NCBI RefSeq assembly: GCF_049847105.1
Contig: NZ_JBNCNS010000005.1
Coordinates: 186,001 to 250,000 of the forward strand
Direction: 5' to 3'
From: Gordonia sp049847105
GTDB lineage: Bacteria > Actinomycetota > Actinomycetes > Mycobacteriales > Mycobacteriaceae
Length of the DNA: 64,000 bases
Of the stretch, positions 34,341 to 43,693 are shown piece by piece (within the stretch, counting starts at the first letter, position 1; every line of letters begins with the position of its first letter). A program made the translations under genes and the position numbers. The notes under the pieces are model-generated. The model did not search any database and was not told where the DNA came from. It saw only the letters and a program-made list of their open reading frames with translations.

Positions 34341-35431
34341 GCGCCGCCCACCAATGATCCGCTGTCGGCGCCATCGGTGGGCACCGAGAGGTTGGTGCGC
34401 ATCCACGCGTCGACCTCGCGGTAGGCCCGGACGCGGGCGCTCTCGACCGAGAGGAATACATCGTGTCGCGCGTCGGGGACGGGCGTCACGGACACACGGT
34501 CGCCCAGGTAGCCGCTCCAGCGGGCCATGTGCCGGACGTCGAGGACGACGTCGGCGTTGTCCACACTGGCGAGACGCCCGCGATCGAACAGTGTCTTGTC
34601 CGAACGCAGCACCAACGACGGGACACCGACGTCGATGCCGCGGTGCAGGCGAGCCTGGCCTCTACGGACCGCGGCGAGGAACCCGAAGGTGACGGGGAAT
34701 CCCCCCATCGGCTTCAGCGCGAGGTCGTAGGCCCACTCGCCGCCGGTGGTCTCGTGGATGCTCCGGCCGTATCCCTCGGACAGTTCCTGGGGGATCACCG
34801 CTTTCGGCCGCGCTGTCGCGACACCGCGCAGCAGGAGGGAGACCGGGAGGGATCGCAGGATCGGGCTGCCCTGGAGGTCGAACCATGGACTGTTGAGGAG
34901 CAGACCGGTGACGTGGGCGTGGCGGCCGGGGGCCTCGGTGCGGAGGCGGTCGAGCCAGAGCGGCGTGATGAGGCCCCCGGTGGAATGCGCGGCGACGATC
35001 ACGCGAGCGGGTCCGCCGTCAGCCGCGGTCTCGTCGACGATCACGTCGAGTGCCCGGCCGAGTTCCTCGTCGTACTGCCCGAGATCGGTGGTGAGGTGCG
35101 CGGTGTGATGAGGCTTCAGGGAACGCCCGCACTTGCGCAGGTCGAGGGCGTAGAAGGCGTAACCCCGTTCATGAAAGAAGTCGGCGAGGGGCTCGTGGAA
35201 GAAGTAGTCGGTGAAGCCGTGCACGTACAGGACGGCTCCGTTGGGGAAACTCGTGTCGGCGTCGCCGGCCTTGCGGACCAGGGTGGCGGTGATCGGGTTC
35301 TCGCGGTCGGGATCGGGCCCCAACGGGAGGGTGAGGATCTCGTAGCGGTCGAGGAGGCGATCGGGTTGCCAGTTCGCGGCGGGCGGTCCATCCTGGCGGG
35401 CGGCCCCGTGGGTTGCGGTCACGGCATCCAC
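34337..35431 (-). CDS. Alpha/beta hydrolase (Rv2854-like)
   Basis: 364 residues from GTG 35431, or 361 from GTG 35422; GGGAG lies a little upstream of the first. Seen: AVLYVHGFTDYFFHEPLADFF, nucleophile elbow VIVAAHSTGGLITPLWL with Ser, and the terminal His in VPDARHDVFLSVES. The long cap resembles monoglyceride lipase or lysophospholipase families. Coupled to mtr, as the neighbouring Rv2854 is in M. tuberculosis, but no link to thiol chemistry is evident. Divergent from mqo across about 176 bp. Confidence 0.87.
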   Translation of the reverse strand: MDAVTATHGAARQDGPPAANWQPDRLLDRYEILTLPLGPDPDRENPITATLVRKAGDADTSFPNGAVLYVHGFTDYFFHEPLADFFHERGYAFYALDLRKCGRSLKPHHTAHLTTDLGQYDEELGRALDVIVDETAADGGPARVIVAAHSTGGLITPLWLDRLRTEAPGRHAHVTGLLLNSPWFDLQGSPILRSLPVSLLLRGVATARPKAVIPQELSEGYGRSIHETTGGEWAYDLALKPMGGFPVTFGFLAAVRRGQARLHRGIDVGVPSLVLRSDKTLFDRGRLASVDNADVVLDVRHMARWSGYLGDRVSVTPVPDARHDVFLSVESARVRAYREVDAWMRTNLSVPTDGADSGSLVGGA

Positions 35432-35607
35432 TGTAGAGAAACTCCCGCGTGCGAATACCGGCGCCGAGTGTCGCCCAGCCCACATTTTCGCCCAGGCGAT
35501 TCCGTCGTTCGGCGGATGATGGGGAACAATGGCCGTTGACAGGGACGACCACAGCGGCGAGACGCCGTCGGCCTCGATCGTCCAACCTGTGCGAAGGAGA
35601 GCTCCTC

Positions 35608-37137
35608 GTGTCTCAATCGGTGATCAAGACGGATGTCGCGCTGGTCGGTGCCGGAATCATGAGCGCCACACTCGGCGCCTTGCTGCGGCGGCTGCAGCCC
35701 GACTGGTCGATCAGCCTGTTCGAACGTCTCGACGCCGCGGGTGCCGAGAGCAGTGATCCGTGGAACAACGCGGGCACCGGTCACTCGGCCCTCTGCGAAC
35801 TGAACTACACGCCGAAGACCGCCGACGGCGACGTGAACATCGACAAGGCGCTCAACATCAACGAGCAGTTCCAGGTCTCGCGGCAGTTCTGGGCGAACTC
35901 GGTGGACAACGGCATTCTGGGGGACCCGAGCGAGTTCATCAACCCGATCCCGCACGTCAGCTTCACCCATGGTCCGGCAGGCGTCGAGTATCTGCGCAAG
36001 CGCTACGACCGGCTGGCCGGGCAGGTGCTGTTCGAGGGTATGGAGTTCATCGACGACCCGACCGAGTTCAGCGAGCGACTGCCGCTGATGTCGGCCGGAC
36101 GTGACTTCTCCGACCCCGTCGCGCTGAACTGGTTCACCGACGGCACCGACGTCGACTTCGGCGCCCTCACCCAGCAGCTGCTCAACTTCGTCGGTCGTAC
36201 CGGCGCAGACATCTACTACGGCCACGACGTCACCAACCTGTCCAAGCAGTCCGACGGCAGCTGGATCATCAAGGTCCGCAACCTGCGGACCAAGGAGAAG
36301 CGGACCGTCCACGCCAAGTTCGTCTTCGTCGGGGCCGGTGGGGGCGCGCTCCACCTCCTGCAGAAGTCGGGCATCAAGGAGGCGAAGGGGTTCGGCGGAT
36401 TCCCGGTCTCGGGCGAGTTCTTCCGCTGCACGAATCCCGAGCTGATCTCCGACCATCAGGCCAAGGTCTACGGGCAGGCCGCCGTCGGTGCGCCGCCCAT
36501 GTCGGTGCCGCACCTCGACACCCGCGTCATCAACCACCAGCCGGGATTGCTGTTCGGCCCGTATGCGGGCTGGTCGCCGAAATTCCTCAAGAACGGGAAG
36601 GTCACCGACCTGCCCAACTCGATCAAGGCGAGCAATCTGCTGCCCATGCTCTCCATCGCACCGCAGGAGTTCGGGCTGCTCAAGTACCTGATCAGCGAAC
36701 TCGCGGCGAACCGCGCGGATCGCGTCAACACGCTGAGCGAGTTCGTCCCGCGCGCCGACGGCGGTGACTGGGAGATCATCACGGCCGGTCAGCGCGTCCA
36801 GGTGATCCGCAAGACCGGCGTCGGTGGCACCCTCGAGTTCGGGACCGCGGTGGTCACCGCGGGCGACGGTACGATCGCCGGTCTGCTCGGCGCCTCGCCG
36901 GGTGCTTCGACGGCGGTGCCCGCGATGCTCCAGGTCCTCGAGAAGTGCTTCCCGAACGAGTACGCGGGATGGGGGCCGACGCTCACCGAGATGATCCCGT
37001 CGTTCGGACAGAAGCTCTCGGACAATCGCGACCTCTTCCGTCAGGTCTGGGACTGGACCACGGCGAGTCTGCAACTCAAACGCGGCGCCGTGGACACCCG
37101 CGTCGAAGCGGATCGCACACCTGCCGCGGCGTTGTGA
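35608..37137 (+). CDS. mqo: Malate:quinone oxidoreductase
   Basis: 509 residues from GTG 35608, with GAAGGAGA at 35593-35600. A membrane-associated FAD enzyme that oxidises malate to oxaloacetate and feeds the quinone pool. Seen: FAD-binding DVALVGAGIMSATLGALL, SSDPWNNAGTGHSALCELNY, SFTHGPAGVEYLRKRY, FVGAGGGALHLLQKSGI, and PYAGWSPKFLKNG. The open frame runs further upstream but without family similarity. Replaces or backs up NAD-linked malate dehydrogenase. Confidence 0.95.
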   Translation: MSQSVIKTDVALVGAGIMSATLGALLRRLQPDWSISLFERLDAAGAESSDPWNNAGTGHSALCELNYTPKTADGDVNIDKALNINEQFQVSRQFWANSVDNGILGDPSEFINPIPHVSFTHGPAGVEYLRKRYDRLAGQVLFEGMEFIDDPTEFSERLPLMSAGRDFSDPVALNWFTDGTDVDFGALTQQLLNFVGRTGADIYYGHDVTNLSKQSDGSWIIKVRNLRTKEKRTVHAKFVFVGAGGGALHLLQKSGIKEAKGFGGFPVSGEFFRCTNPELISDHQAKVYGQAAVGAPPMSVPHLDTRVINHQPGLLFGPYAGWSPKFLKNGKVTDLPNSIKASNLLPMLSIAPQEFGLLKYLISELAANRADRVNTLSEFVPRADGGDWEIITAGQRVQVIRKTGVGGTLEFGTAVVTAGDGTIAGLLGASPGASTAVPAMLQVLEKCFPNEYAGWGPTLTEMIPSFGQKLSDNRDLFRQVWDWTTASLQLKRGAVDTRVEADRTPAAAL

Positions 37138-37221
37138 CATCGATGCCGCCGACCTCAGCGCCGTCCGATCGTCACGGATGTGGCTGGTGCGACCGAACGC
37201 CGATGTGATAGTCACGACACC

Positions 37222-37728
37222 ATGACTCCGGTAGGGCAACTGCACCAGAGCCCGGCCGCGGACCTCGATGCGGCGACGCTCTATCAGATCCTGCGGTTGC
37301 GGGTGGACGTCTTCGTCGTCGAACAGGCATGCCCGTACCCGGAACTCGACGGCCGCGACCTCGAGTCGAGCACGCGCCAGTTCTGGATCGCCGACACCGA
37401 AGGATGCGTGATCGCCACCTTGCGCCTGCTGACCGAACCGCCGTCGGCCGACGGCAGGCCTCTCTTCCGTATCGGCCGGGTGTGCACCGAGCGCACGCAT
37501 CGCGGTGAGGGGCTGACAGCACGTCTGCTGTCGGCCGCGCTCGCCGAGGTCGACGACGACCCGTGCCGCATCGAAGCGCAGGCCTATCTCGTCGACATGT
37601 ATGCGAAGTTCGGTTTCGTGACCGAGGGCGACGAGTACCTCGAGGACGGCATTCCGCACGTCTCGATGGTCCGGGACCGTGGCGTCGCGACCGATCGCGT
37701 CGGTGTCTCTCCGGACACCGTCCGATGA
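37222..37728 (+). CDS. ElaA-type GNAT acetyltransferase
   Basis: 168 residues from ATG 37222; an in-frame GTG at 37180 would add 14 residues. Seen: the ElaA-like N-terminus LYQILRLRVDVFVVEQACPYPELDGRD (read here in part), then IGRVCTERTHRGEGLTARLL as acetyl-CoA loop and DMYAKFGFVTEGDEYLEDG. Substrate unknown. Its stop overlaps the start of the chelatase gene (ATGA), an arrangement also found in mycobacteria (Rv2851c-Rv2850c). Confidence 0.88.
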   Translation: MTPVGQLHQSPAADLDAATLYQILRLRVDVFVVEQACPYPELDGRDLESSTRQFWIADTEGCVIATLRLLTEPPSADGRPLFRIGRVCTERTHRGEGLTARLLSAALAEVDDDPCRIEAQAYLVDMYAKFGFVTEGDEYLEDGIPHVSMVRDRGVATDRVGVSPDTVR

Positions 37729-39752
37729 GCGGTCGCCACCGTTCGGCGGGGGAGCCGGAAGTGACCCGGTACCCGTTCAGCGCCGTCGTCGGGCAGGAGC
37801 GGCTGAAACTCGCGTTGATCCTGTCCGCCATCTCGCCCGCGATCGGGGGCGTCCTGATCCGTGGTGAGAAGGGGACGGCCAAGTCGACGATCGTCCGGGG
37901 GCTCGGCCCGCTGCTCGCCGGTGATCCCACCCGCGCCGCCGACGACGCCCGTGGTCGCGTCGTCGAACTGCCGATCGGCGCCACCGAGGACCGCGTCATC
38001 GGTTCTCTCGACCTGACGGCGGTACTCAGCGAAGGCCGTGCGGAATTCACCCCCGGTCTGCTGGCGCGGGCCGATGGCGGCGTGCTCTACATCGACGAGG
38101 TCAACCTCCTCGCCGACCACCTCGTCGACGTTCTCCTCGACGCCGCCGCCGGCGGCCGGGTCACCATCGAACGAGATGGTGTGTCGCACACCCAATCCGC
38201 CGACTTCGTGTTGGTGGGGACGATGAACCCGGAAGAAGGGGAGCTCCGACCGCAGCTCCTCGACCGGTTCGGACTCGCGGTGGACGTGGCCGCCGGCCGC
38301 GACATCGCCGAGCGGGTGGAGATCGTCTCGCGCCGAATGGAATTCGATGCCGATCCGGACGGTTTTGCGGCGCGCCATGAGGACACGGAGCAGGAACTGA
38401 CGCGACGGATCGGCACCGCCCGCGAACTCATGCCGTCGGTCCACATCCCACCCGCGGAGTTGCGCCGGATCGCCGGGATCTGTGCGCACCTCGACGTCGA
38501 CGGGTTACGCGGCGACATCGTGGTCGCGCGGACGGCAGCTGCGCACGCCGCATGGCGCGAGGCCCGCGAGGTCACCGAGGACGATGTCCGGGTGGCCGTC
38601 GAACTGGCGTTGCCACACCGCCGGCGCCGGAATCCGTTCGATGAATCCGGTTTGACCACAGACCAACTCGACGACGCGATGGATGCCGGCGATCAGGCGG
38701 CCGGATCGGGCGAACCCGACGACGACCCGGACCCGACCGACCCCGACCCGACCGACCCCGACCCGACCGATCCAGGACCGGATGGTCCCGGCGACGGCGA
38801 TCCCCGCCACGATGCCTCGCCCGGACCCGCGGAATCCGGCACGACGGCAACCGATCCGGAGCCCGACCCGGGAGGCGACGCAGACACCGACGCCGACGAG
38901 AAAGCACCCGCACCGGGTGCGCGATTCGGGACACCGCCCACACGCGCGACCGCGCCCACCGTGCGGAGGCTGCGGGTGGACGGCGTGGGTGACGGCGATC
39001 CCGGTCGCCGGTCGCGCGCGCGGTCCCGACGGGGGCACACCACACATGCCACCACCTTCGAGAACGGGCGCCCGGTGCACCTGTTCGGCACCATCCTGAG
39101 TGCGGCGGAGCGCCACCACGGTTCGCCGGGCCGCGCGGCAGCGGAGAGCTCCTCGACGATGCGGGTGGTCGCCGACGATCTGCGCGCCGCTCAGCGCATC
39201 GGTCAGGAGGGCAACCTCGTCGTCTTCCTCGTCGACCTGTCGGGGTCGATGACCGCGCGACGTCGGCTCACCACCGTGAGCAGTGTGTGCGTCGATCTGC
39301 TGCGCGATTCCTACACCCGGCGCGATCGGGTGGCGGTGGTCGTCGCGCGGGGGACGTCGGCGTCGGTGGCCGTGCCGCCGACAAAATCCGTCGACATCGC
39401 CGTGCGCCGGCTGGCCGACATCCGCACCGGGGGCCGTACCCCGTTGGCGGAGGGGATCACCACCGCGGCCGAACTCATCGAGCGGGCCGGGCGCCGGGAG
39501 CCCCAGCGACGTCCGTTGCTGGTCGTCCTCACCGACGGGCGTGCGACCGCGGGCCCGGATGCCGCCGGCCGCGCTCGATCGGCCGCGGCCGCGGTCGGCC
39601 GCCGCGACATCGATGCGGTCGTGGTCGACTGCGAACAGGGCATGGTCCGGCTCGGTCTGGCGAACGACCTTGCCGCCGCCATGGGCGCCCGATGCCTGCC
39701 GATGGCCGAGCTCACCGCCGACGTACTCGCCCGTCCAGGACGAGCCGCCTGA
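37725..39752 (+). CDS. Fused I/D-type magnesium/cobalt chelatase subunit (AAA plus VWA)
   Basis: 675 residues from the coupled ATG. Seen: an AAA domain with Walker A RGEKGTAKSTIVRGL, Walker B DGGVLYIDEVNLLAD and GTMNPEEGELRPQLLDRFGL, then an acidic Asp/Pro linker of about 80 residues holding three tandem DPDPT-type repeats, and a C-terminal VWA domain whose metal site reads VDLSGSMTARR. It resembles ChlI and ChlD joined. There is no ChlH/BchH, and the organism is not expected to make chlorophyll; directly before cobO, a partner role for a CobN-type cobalt chelatase is the best inference. Confidence 0.9.
   Translation: MSGRHRSAGEPEVTRYPFSAVVGQERLKLALILSAISPAIGGVLIRGEKGTAKSTIVRGLGPLLAGDPTRAADDARGRVVELPIGATEDRVIGSLDLTAVLSEGRAEFTPGLLARADGGVLYIDEVNLLADHLVDVLLDAAAGGRVTIERDGVSHTQSADFVLVGTMNPEEGELRPQLLDRFGLAVDVAAGRDIAERVEIVSRRMEFDADPDGFAARHEDTEQELTRRIGTARELMPSVHIPPAELRRIAGICAHLDVDGLRGDIVVARTAAAHAAWREAREVTEDDVRVAVELALPHRRRRNPFDESGLTTDQLDDAMDAGDQAAGSGEPDDDPDPTDPDPTDPDPTDPGPDGPGDGDPRHDASPGPAESGTTATDPEPDPGGDADTDADEKAPAPGARFGTPPTRATAPTVRRLRVDGVGDGDPGRRSRARSRRGHTTHATTFENGRPVHLFGTILSAAERHHGSPGRAAAESSSTMRVVADDLRAAQRIGQEGNLVVFLVDLSGSMTARRRLTTVSSVCVDLLRDSYTRRDRVAVVVARGTSASVAVPPTKSVDIAVRRLADIRTGGRTPLAEGITTAAELIERAGRREPQRRPLLVVLTDGRATAGPDAAGRARSAAAAVGRRDIDAVVVDCEQGMVRLGLANDLAAAMGARCLPMAELTADVLARPGRAA
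38730..38774 (+). repeat. Three 15-bp tandem repeats in the chelatase linker
   Basis: The unit GACCCGACCGACCCC occurs at 38730-38744 and 38745-38759, then once more with the last five bases changed (38760-38774). It encodes the Asp-Pro-Asp-Pro-Thr repeats of the linker between the AAA and VWA domains. Copy number may vary between strains because the array stays in frame. Confidence 0.8.
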
Positions 39753-39791
39753 CATCTGTTCTGCACCAGCGAGAAACGGCAGGAGACCGCA

Positions 39792-40409
39792 ATGCCGCAA
39801 GGAGTTCCCGACACCATCCCCGACGACGGGCTCACCACCCGGCAACGCCGGAACCAGCCGGTCCTGGCGGTCCACACCGGGGACGGCAAGGGTAAGTCGA
39901 CGGCGGCGTTCGGGATGGCGATGCGTGCGTGGAACGCCGGCATGCGGGTGGCCGTGTTCCAATTCGTCAAGAGCGCCAAGTGGCGCGTCGGCGAGGAGAC
40001 CGGGCTCACGGCGCTGGGCGCCGTGCACGAGCAGACCGGGCAGGGTGGTCCGGTGGAATGGCACAAGATGGGACAGGGCTGGTCGTGGCTGCGGGCAAAC
40101 GAAGACCATGACGCCGACCACGCGGAGGCCGCTCGCGCGGGATGGGCGGAGATAGCCCGGCGGCTGGCCACCGAACAGCACGATTTCTACGTGCTGGACG
40201 AGTTCACCTATCCCCTCGACTGGGGTTGGGTCGACACCGACGAGGTGGTCGCCGCGCTGGGTGGTCGGCCCGGGCGACAGCATGTCGTCATCACCGGGCG
40301 TCGCGCCCCGGCGGCCCTGGTAGAGGCTGCCGACCTCGTCACCGAGATGCGTAAGGTCGCGCACCCGATGGATGCAGGTCGCAAGGGGCAGAAGGGCATC
40401 GAGTGGTGA
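39792..40409 (+). CDS. cobO: Cob(I)yrinic acid a,c-diamide adenosyltransferase
   Basis: 205 residues, with AGGAG at 39781-39785. Adds the adenosyl ligand to the cobalt corrin. Seen: the P-loop VHTGDGKGKSTAAFGMAMRA, FQFVKSAKWRVGEE, DFYVLDEFTYPLDWGWV, and the C-terminal KVAHPMDAGRKGQKGIEW. CobO/CobA(Sal)-type enzyme of the aerobic pathway. Between the chelatase gene and cobB in one operon. Confidence 0.96.
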   Translation: MPQGVPDTIPDDGLTTRQRRNQPVLAVHTGDGKGKSTAAFGMAMRAWNAGMRVAVFQFVKSAKWRVGEETGLTALGAVHEQTGQGGPVEWHKMGQGWSWLRANEDHDADHAEAARAGWAEIARRLATEQHDFYVLDEFTYPLDWGWVDTDEVVAALGGRPGRQHVVITGRRAPAALVEAADLVTEMRKVAHPMDAGRKGQKGIEW

Positions 40410-40452
40410 CGCGATCCGCGACGGCTCCGGCTCTCCTTCGGGAGGGGCCGGG

Positions 40453-41898
40453 ATGAGTTCGGTTCCGGCCGTCGTGATCGCCGCGCCCGCGTCGGGGAGC
40501 GGAAAGACGACGGTGTCGACCGGACTGATCGGGGCGTTGCGAGCCGCCGGACACCGGGTCGCGCCGTTCAAGGTGGGGCCCGACTACATCGACCCCGGCT
40601 ACCACGCGGTTGCCGCCGGGGTGGTCGGCCGCAATCTCGATCCGAACCTGGTGGGGACGGACCTCGTCGCGCCGCTGTTCGCGGCGGGGACCGCGGGCGC
40701 CGACATCGCCGTGGTGGAGGGGGTGATGGGGCTTTTCGACGGTCGCATCCTGCCCGACGACGGAGGTGGCGATCCGCGGGGTTTCGGCTCGACAGCCCAC
40801 GTCGCCCAACTGATCGGCGCACCGGTGGTCCTGGTGGTGGACGCGGCCGGACACAGCCAATCGCTCGCCGCCCTGCTGCACGGCTTCGTCGGGTACGACC
40901 CGTCGATCCACGTCGCGGGGGTGATCCTGAACCGAGTGGGTTCGGATCGTCACGAGACCGTCCTGCGTCAGGCATGCGCGCGGGCCGGCCTGCCGGTGTT
41001 CGGGGTGCTGCGTCGGGATCCGCATCTACAGGTACCGTCGCGCCATCTCGGGCTGATCCCGGCCGCGGAACGCCGCGACGACGCGGTCCGCGCGGTCGCC
41101 GCGATGAGCACCACCGTCGGTGCGGCGCTGGATCTCCCGGCGATCGTGACTGCGGCCCGTACCCGCAGGCAAGGGTCGGTCGACGCCTGGTCCGCGGCGG
41201 ACGCGGTGGCCGGCGGCGCCGCACCTGCTGGCTCGCGCACTCGGCGGCCGATCGTGGCGGTCGCGGGTGGTGCCGCATTCACCTTCGGCTATGCCGAACA
41301 CAGCGAGTTGCTCGCCGCCGCCGGCGCGGACGTGGTCGGGTTCGACCCGCTGCACGATCCGCTGCCGCCCGACACCGACGCAGTCGTGGTCGGGGGTGGT
41401 TTCCCGGAGGAGTACGCCGAGGCGCTGTCGGCGAACGAACCATTGCGCACCGGGCTCGCCGCACACGCCCTCGCAGGCCGTCCCGTGCTTGCCGAATGTG
41501 CCGGATTGCTCTATCTGGCAACCGAACTCGATGGCCATCCGATGGCCGGGGTGCTCGACGTGGTCGGACGGTTCGGCCCGGCCCTGACCCTCGGCTACCG
41601 CGACGGGGTCGCCGTCGCGGATTCCGTGGCGTTTGTCGCCGGTGAGCGCGTGACCGGACACGAGTTCCACCGGTCCTCCGTCGAGGTCCGTGGCGCGATC
41701 ACGCCCGCCTGGGCGTGGCGGGATCATCAGGGTGCGCCCGGTTCGCACGGATTCGCGCAGGCATCGGTGCATGCCTCGTATCTTCATGTCCATCCGGCCG
41801 GGTATCCGGCCGCCGTGACGAGATTCGTCGCCGCGGCACGGCGCGCCGCCGAGATGGCGGGCTCCGGACGAGACGAGGCGGCGGAGCGGATCGGATGA
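40453..41898 (+). CDS. cobB: Cobyrinic acid a,c-diamide synthase
   Basis: 481 residues from ATG 40453, preceded by GGGAGGGG; the frame is open to 40372 but overlaps the end of cobO. Amidates the a and c side chains. Seen: ATP-binding IAAPASGSGKTTVSTGLIGA, FKVGPDYIDPGYH, VVEGVMGLFDG, and the glutaminase-like domain with AVVVGGGFPEEYAEAL and the Cys in LAECAGLLYL. Its stop overlaps the start of the sensor kinase gene (ATGA), so the kinase is likely made from the same transcript. Confidence 0.95.
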   Translation: MSSVPAVVIAAPASGSGKTTVSTGLIGALRAAGHRVAPFKVGPDYIDPGYHAVAAGVVGRNLDPNLVGTDLVAPLFAAGTAGADIAVVEGVMGLFDGRILPDDGGGDPRGFGSTAHVAQLIGAPVVLVVDAAGHSQSLAALLHGFVGYDPSIHVAGVILNRVGSDRHETVLRQACARAGLPVFGVLRRDPHLQVPSRHLGLIPAAERRDDAVRAVAAMSTTVGAALDLPAIVTAARTRRQGSVDAWSAADAVAGGAAPAGSRTRRPIVAVAGGAAFTFGYAEHSELLAAAGADVVGFDPLHDPLPPDTDAVVVGGGFPEEYAEALSANEPLRTGLAAHALAGRPVLAECAGLLYLATELDGHPMAGVLDVVGRFGPALTLGYRDGVAVADSVAFVAGERVTGHEFHRSSVEVRGAITPAWAWRDHQGAPGSHGFAQASVHASYLHVHPAGYPAAVTRFVAAARRAAEMAGSGRDEAAERIG

Positions 41899-43541
41899 GT
41901 GACCAGGGGGTCGACGAGGCTCTCGACGCCTTGGCCCGACATGGCGTCGACGATCCCGCGGTCCTGCGTGATCTCCTCGAGGCGGTGCTCGTCGTCGGCC
42001 AGGGACTCGAACTCGATCAGGCCCTCCAACGGATCGTCGAGGTCGCCTCGGCGGTGGTCGACGCCCGCTATGGGGCTCTCGGTGTGCGCGGACCCGACGG
42101 CGGCCTGAGCGCCTTCGTGTACACCGGGATCAGCGAATCTCAGCGTAGGCGGATGGATCACCTCCCGGTCGGCCGCGGGGTGTTGGGTCTGCTCATCGAG
42201 CAACCGCAGGTGCTGCGCATTCCGGCGCTGTCGAAACACCCTGCCTCGGTGGGCTTTCCCGACAACCATCCGCCGATGAACACGTTTCTCGGCGCGCCGA
42301 TCATCGTGCGCGGCTCGGTGTTCGGGAGTATTTATCTGACCGAGAAGCAGTCCGCGCCCGAATTCGGGGAGGTCGATGAGACGCTGGTGGCGGTGCTCGC
42401 CGTCGCCGCGGGCATCGCAGTCGACAACGCCCGACTGTTCGAGCGGGCCCGCACCCGGCATCGGTGGATGCAGGTCATCGCCCGCCGTGGCTCGGAGCCG
42501 CTGGCCGGCATCGCACTCGATGACACGCTGTCCCGGTTGTGCGACGACGTCGCCGAGCTGACCGACGGTGTCGACGCCTACCTCCTCACCGGCGAGCCCG
42601 GCGCTGTCGAGGTGGCCGGACACACTGGGCGGGTCGTGGCCGCGGGGGACATGTCGTTGCCGCCCACGGACATCCACACGGTTCGTTCCGCGACCGATCT
42701 GCCGTCCGAACTCGTCCGAGGCGGGGCACAGTGGGCCACCCTGCAGCCGCTGCAGCGAGCGGCCGGAGTTTTCGGCTGGATCGTGATCACCCACCGCGAG
42801 CGGCCCCGGTGGGACGGCGAGGACGCGTCGGGACTCGCCGGCGTCGCGGAAGTGGCCTCGCTGGCGGTGGCCTACGCCGAACAGCAGCAGGTCGCCCGCG
42901 ATCTGGAGGTGCTCGAGGACCGCCATCGCATCGCCCGGGACCTGCACGATCTGGTGATCCAGCGGCTGTTCGCGATCGGGATGTCGGTGCAGACGATGCT
43001 GGCCACCGAGACGTCGGCAGACGGGGCGGACACATCGGCGGCGCAGAGTGCCATCACGTCCCGCCTCGAGCAGGTGATCGCCGACCTCGACCGGACCATC
43101 GCGCAGATCCGCACTTCCATCTTCGATCTGCAGACGATTCCCGGGCATCACGACACCACCACCTTGCGCCGCCGCGTCCTCGACATCGTGTCCGAACTGG
43201 CCGCCCAGGCCCAGATCGCGCCCGGTGTCGCGTTCGCCGGACCGGTGGACACCGTGGTCCCGGAATCGTTGGGCCCGCACATCGACGGGGTCCTGCGCGA
43301 GGGACTGTCGAACGCGCTGCGACATGCGCGAGCCCGGCACATCGACGTCTCGGTGCGCGCCGACGACGACGTGCTGTCCGTCGAGATCAGCGATGACGGG
43401 GTCGGTATCGGCTCCGACGTGGTCTACCGAGGCCTCGACAATCTGACCCGCCGGGCCGAGGAATGCGGCGGGGTGTTCAGTGTGGTGACGCGACCGGGTG
43501 CGGGTACCACGCTGACGTGGTCGGTCCCGCTGACCGGCTAG
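41895..43541 (+). CDS. DosS/DevS-like heme GAF sensor histidine kinase
   Basis: 548 residues from the ATG overlapping the cobB stop. Seen: GAF domain A (ASAVVDARYGALGVRGPDGG) containing GFPDNHPPMNTFLG, where His 125 aligns with the heme-ligand His 149 of M. tuberculosis DevS; a more diverged second GAF-like region (residues ~200-330); a HisKA_3 dimerisation helix with phosphoacceptor His 351 in ARDLHDLVIQRLF; and the ATPase part LREGLSNALRHARA and SDDGVGIG. The M. tuberculosis pair senses O2, NO and CO and drives the dormancy regulon. Its probable partner is the DosR-like gene ~0.9 kb downstream in opposite orientation. Gas sensing is inferred from the kept histidine. A repeat and a pseudogene lie between the two. 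Confidence 0.88.
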   Translation: MSDQGVDEALDALARHGVDDPAVLRDLLEAVLVVGQGLELDQALQRIVEVASAVVDARYGALGVRGPDGGLSAFVYTGISESQRRRMDHLPVGRGVLGLLIEQPQVLRIPALSKHPASVGFPDNHPPMNTFLGAPIIVRGSVFGSIYLTEKQSAPEFGEVDETLVAVLAVAAGIAVDNARLFERARTRHRWMQVIARRGSEPLAGIALDDTLSRLCDDVAELTDGVDAYLLTGEPGAVEVAGHTGRVVAAGDMSLPPTDIHTVRSATDLPSELVRGGAQWATLQPLQRAAGVFGWIVITHRERPRWDGEDASGLAGVAEVASLAVAYAEQQQVARDLEVLEDRHRIARDLHDLVIQRLFAIGMSVQTMLATETSADGADTSAAQSAITSRLEQVIADLDRTIAQIRTSIFDLQTIPGHHDTTTLRRRVLDIVSELAAQAQIAPGVAFAGPVDTVVPESLGPHIDGVLREGLSNALRHARARHIDVSVRADDDVLSVEISDDGVGIGSDVVYRGLDNLTRRAEECGGVFSVVTRPGAGTTLTWSVPLTG

Positions 43542-43570
43542 TCCCCGGGAGTCTGTGCGCGGGTTCTGCG

Positions 43571-43600
43571 TTCGTGCGCCGTGAGCTCTCGGCACACGAA
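43571..43600. repeat. Dispersed inverted repeat, copy 2
   Basis: TTCGTGCGCC (43571-43580), a 10-nt spacer, and GGCACACGAA (43591-43600), one mismatch from a perfect inverted repeat. Same arms and spacing as copy 1 at 29089-29118. It lies 30 bp after the sensor kinase stop. Confidence 0.55.
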
Positions 43601-43693
43601 CACAATTGCGGCGCAAGGGAATCACCCGCAGCCCCGCTGATCCTGTGGATGATGGGTCCGGGGTCCGCGTCCTTGCGGTGCACGATGTTTGCC

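Noticed and set aside
35419..37659. A 746-codon open frame opposite mqo
   Set aside because: It is the antisense of mqo and the GNAT gene; no domain is recognisable and mqo itself is certain.
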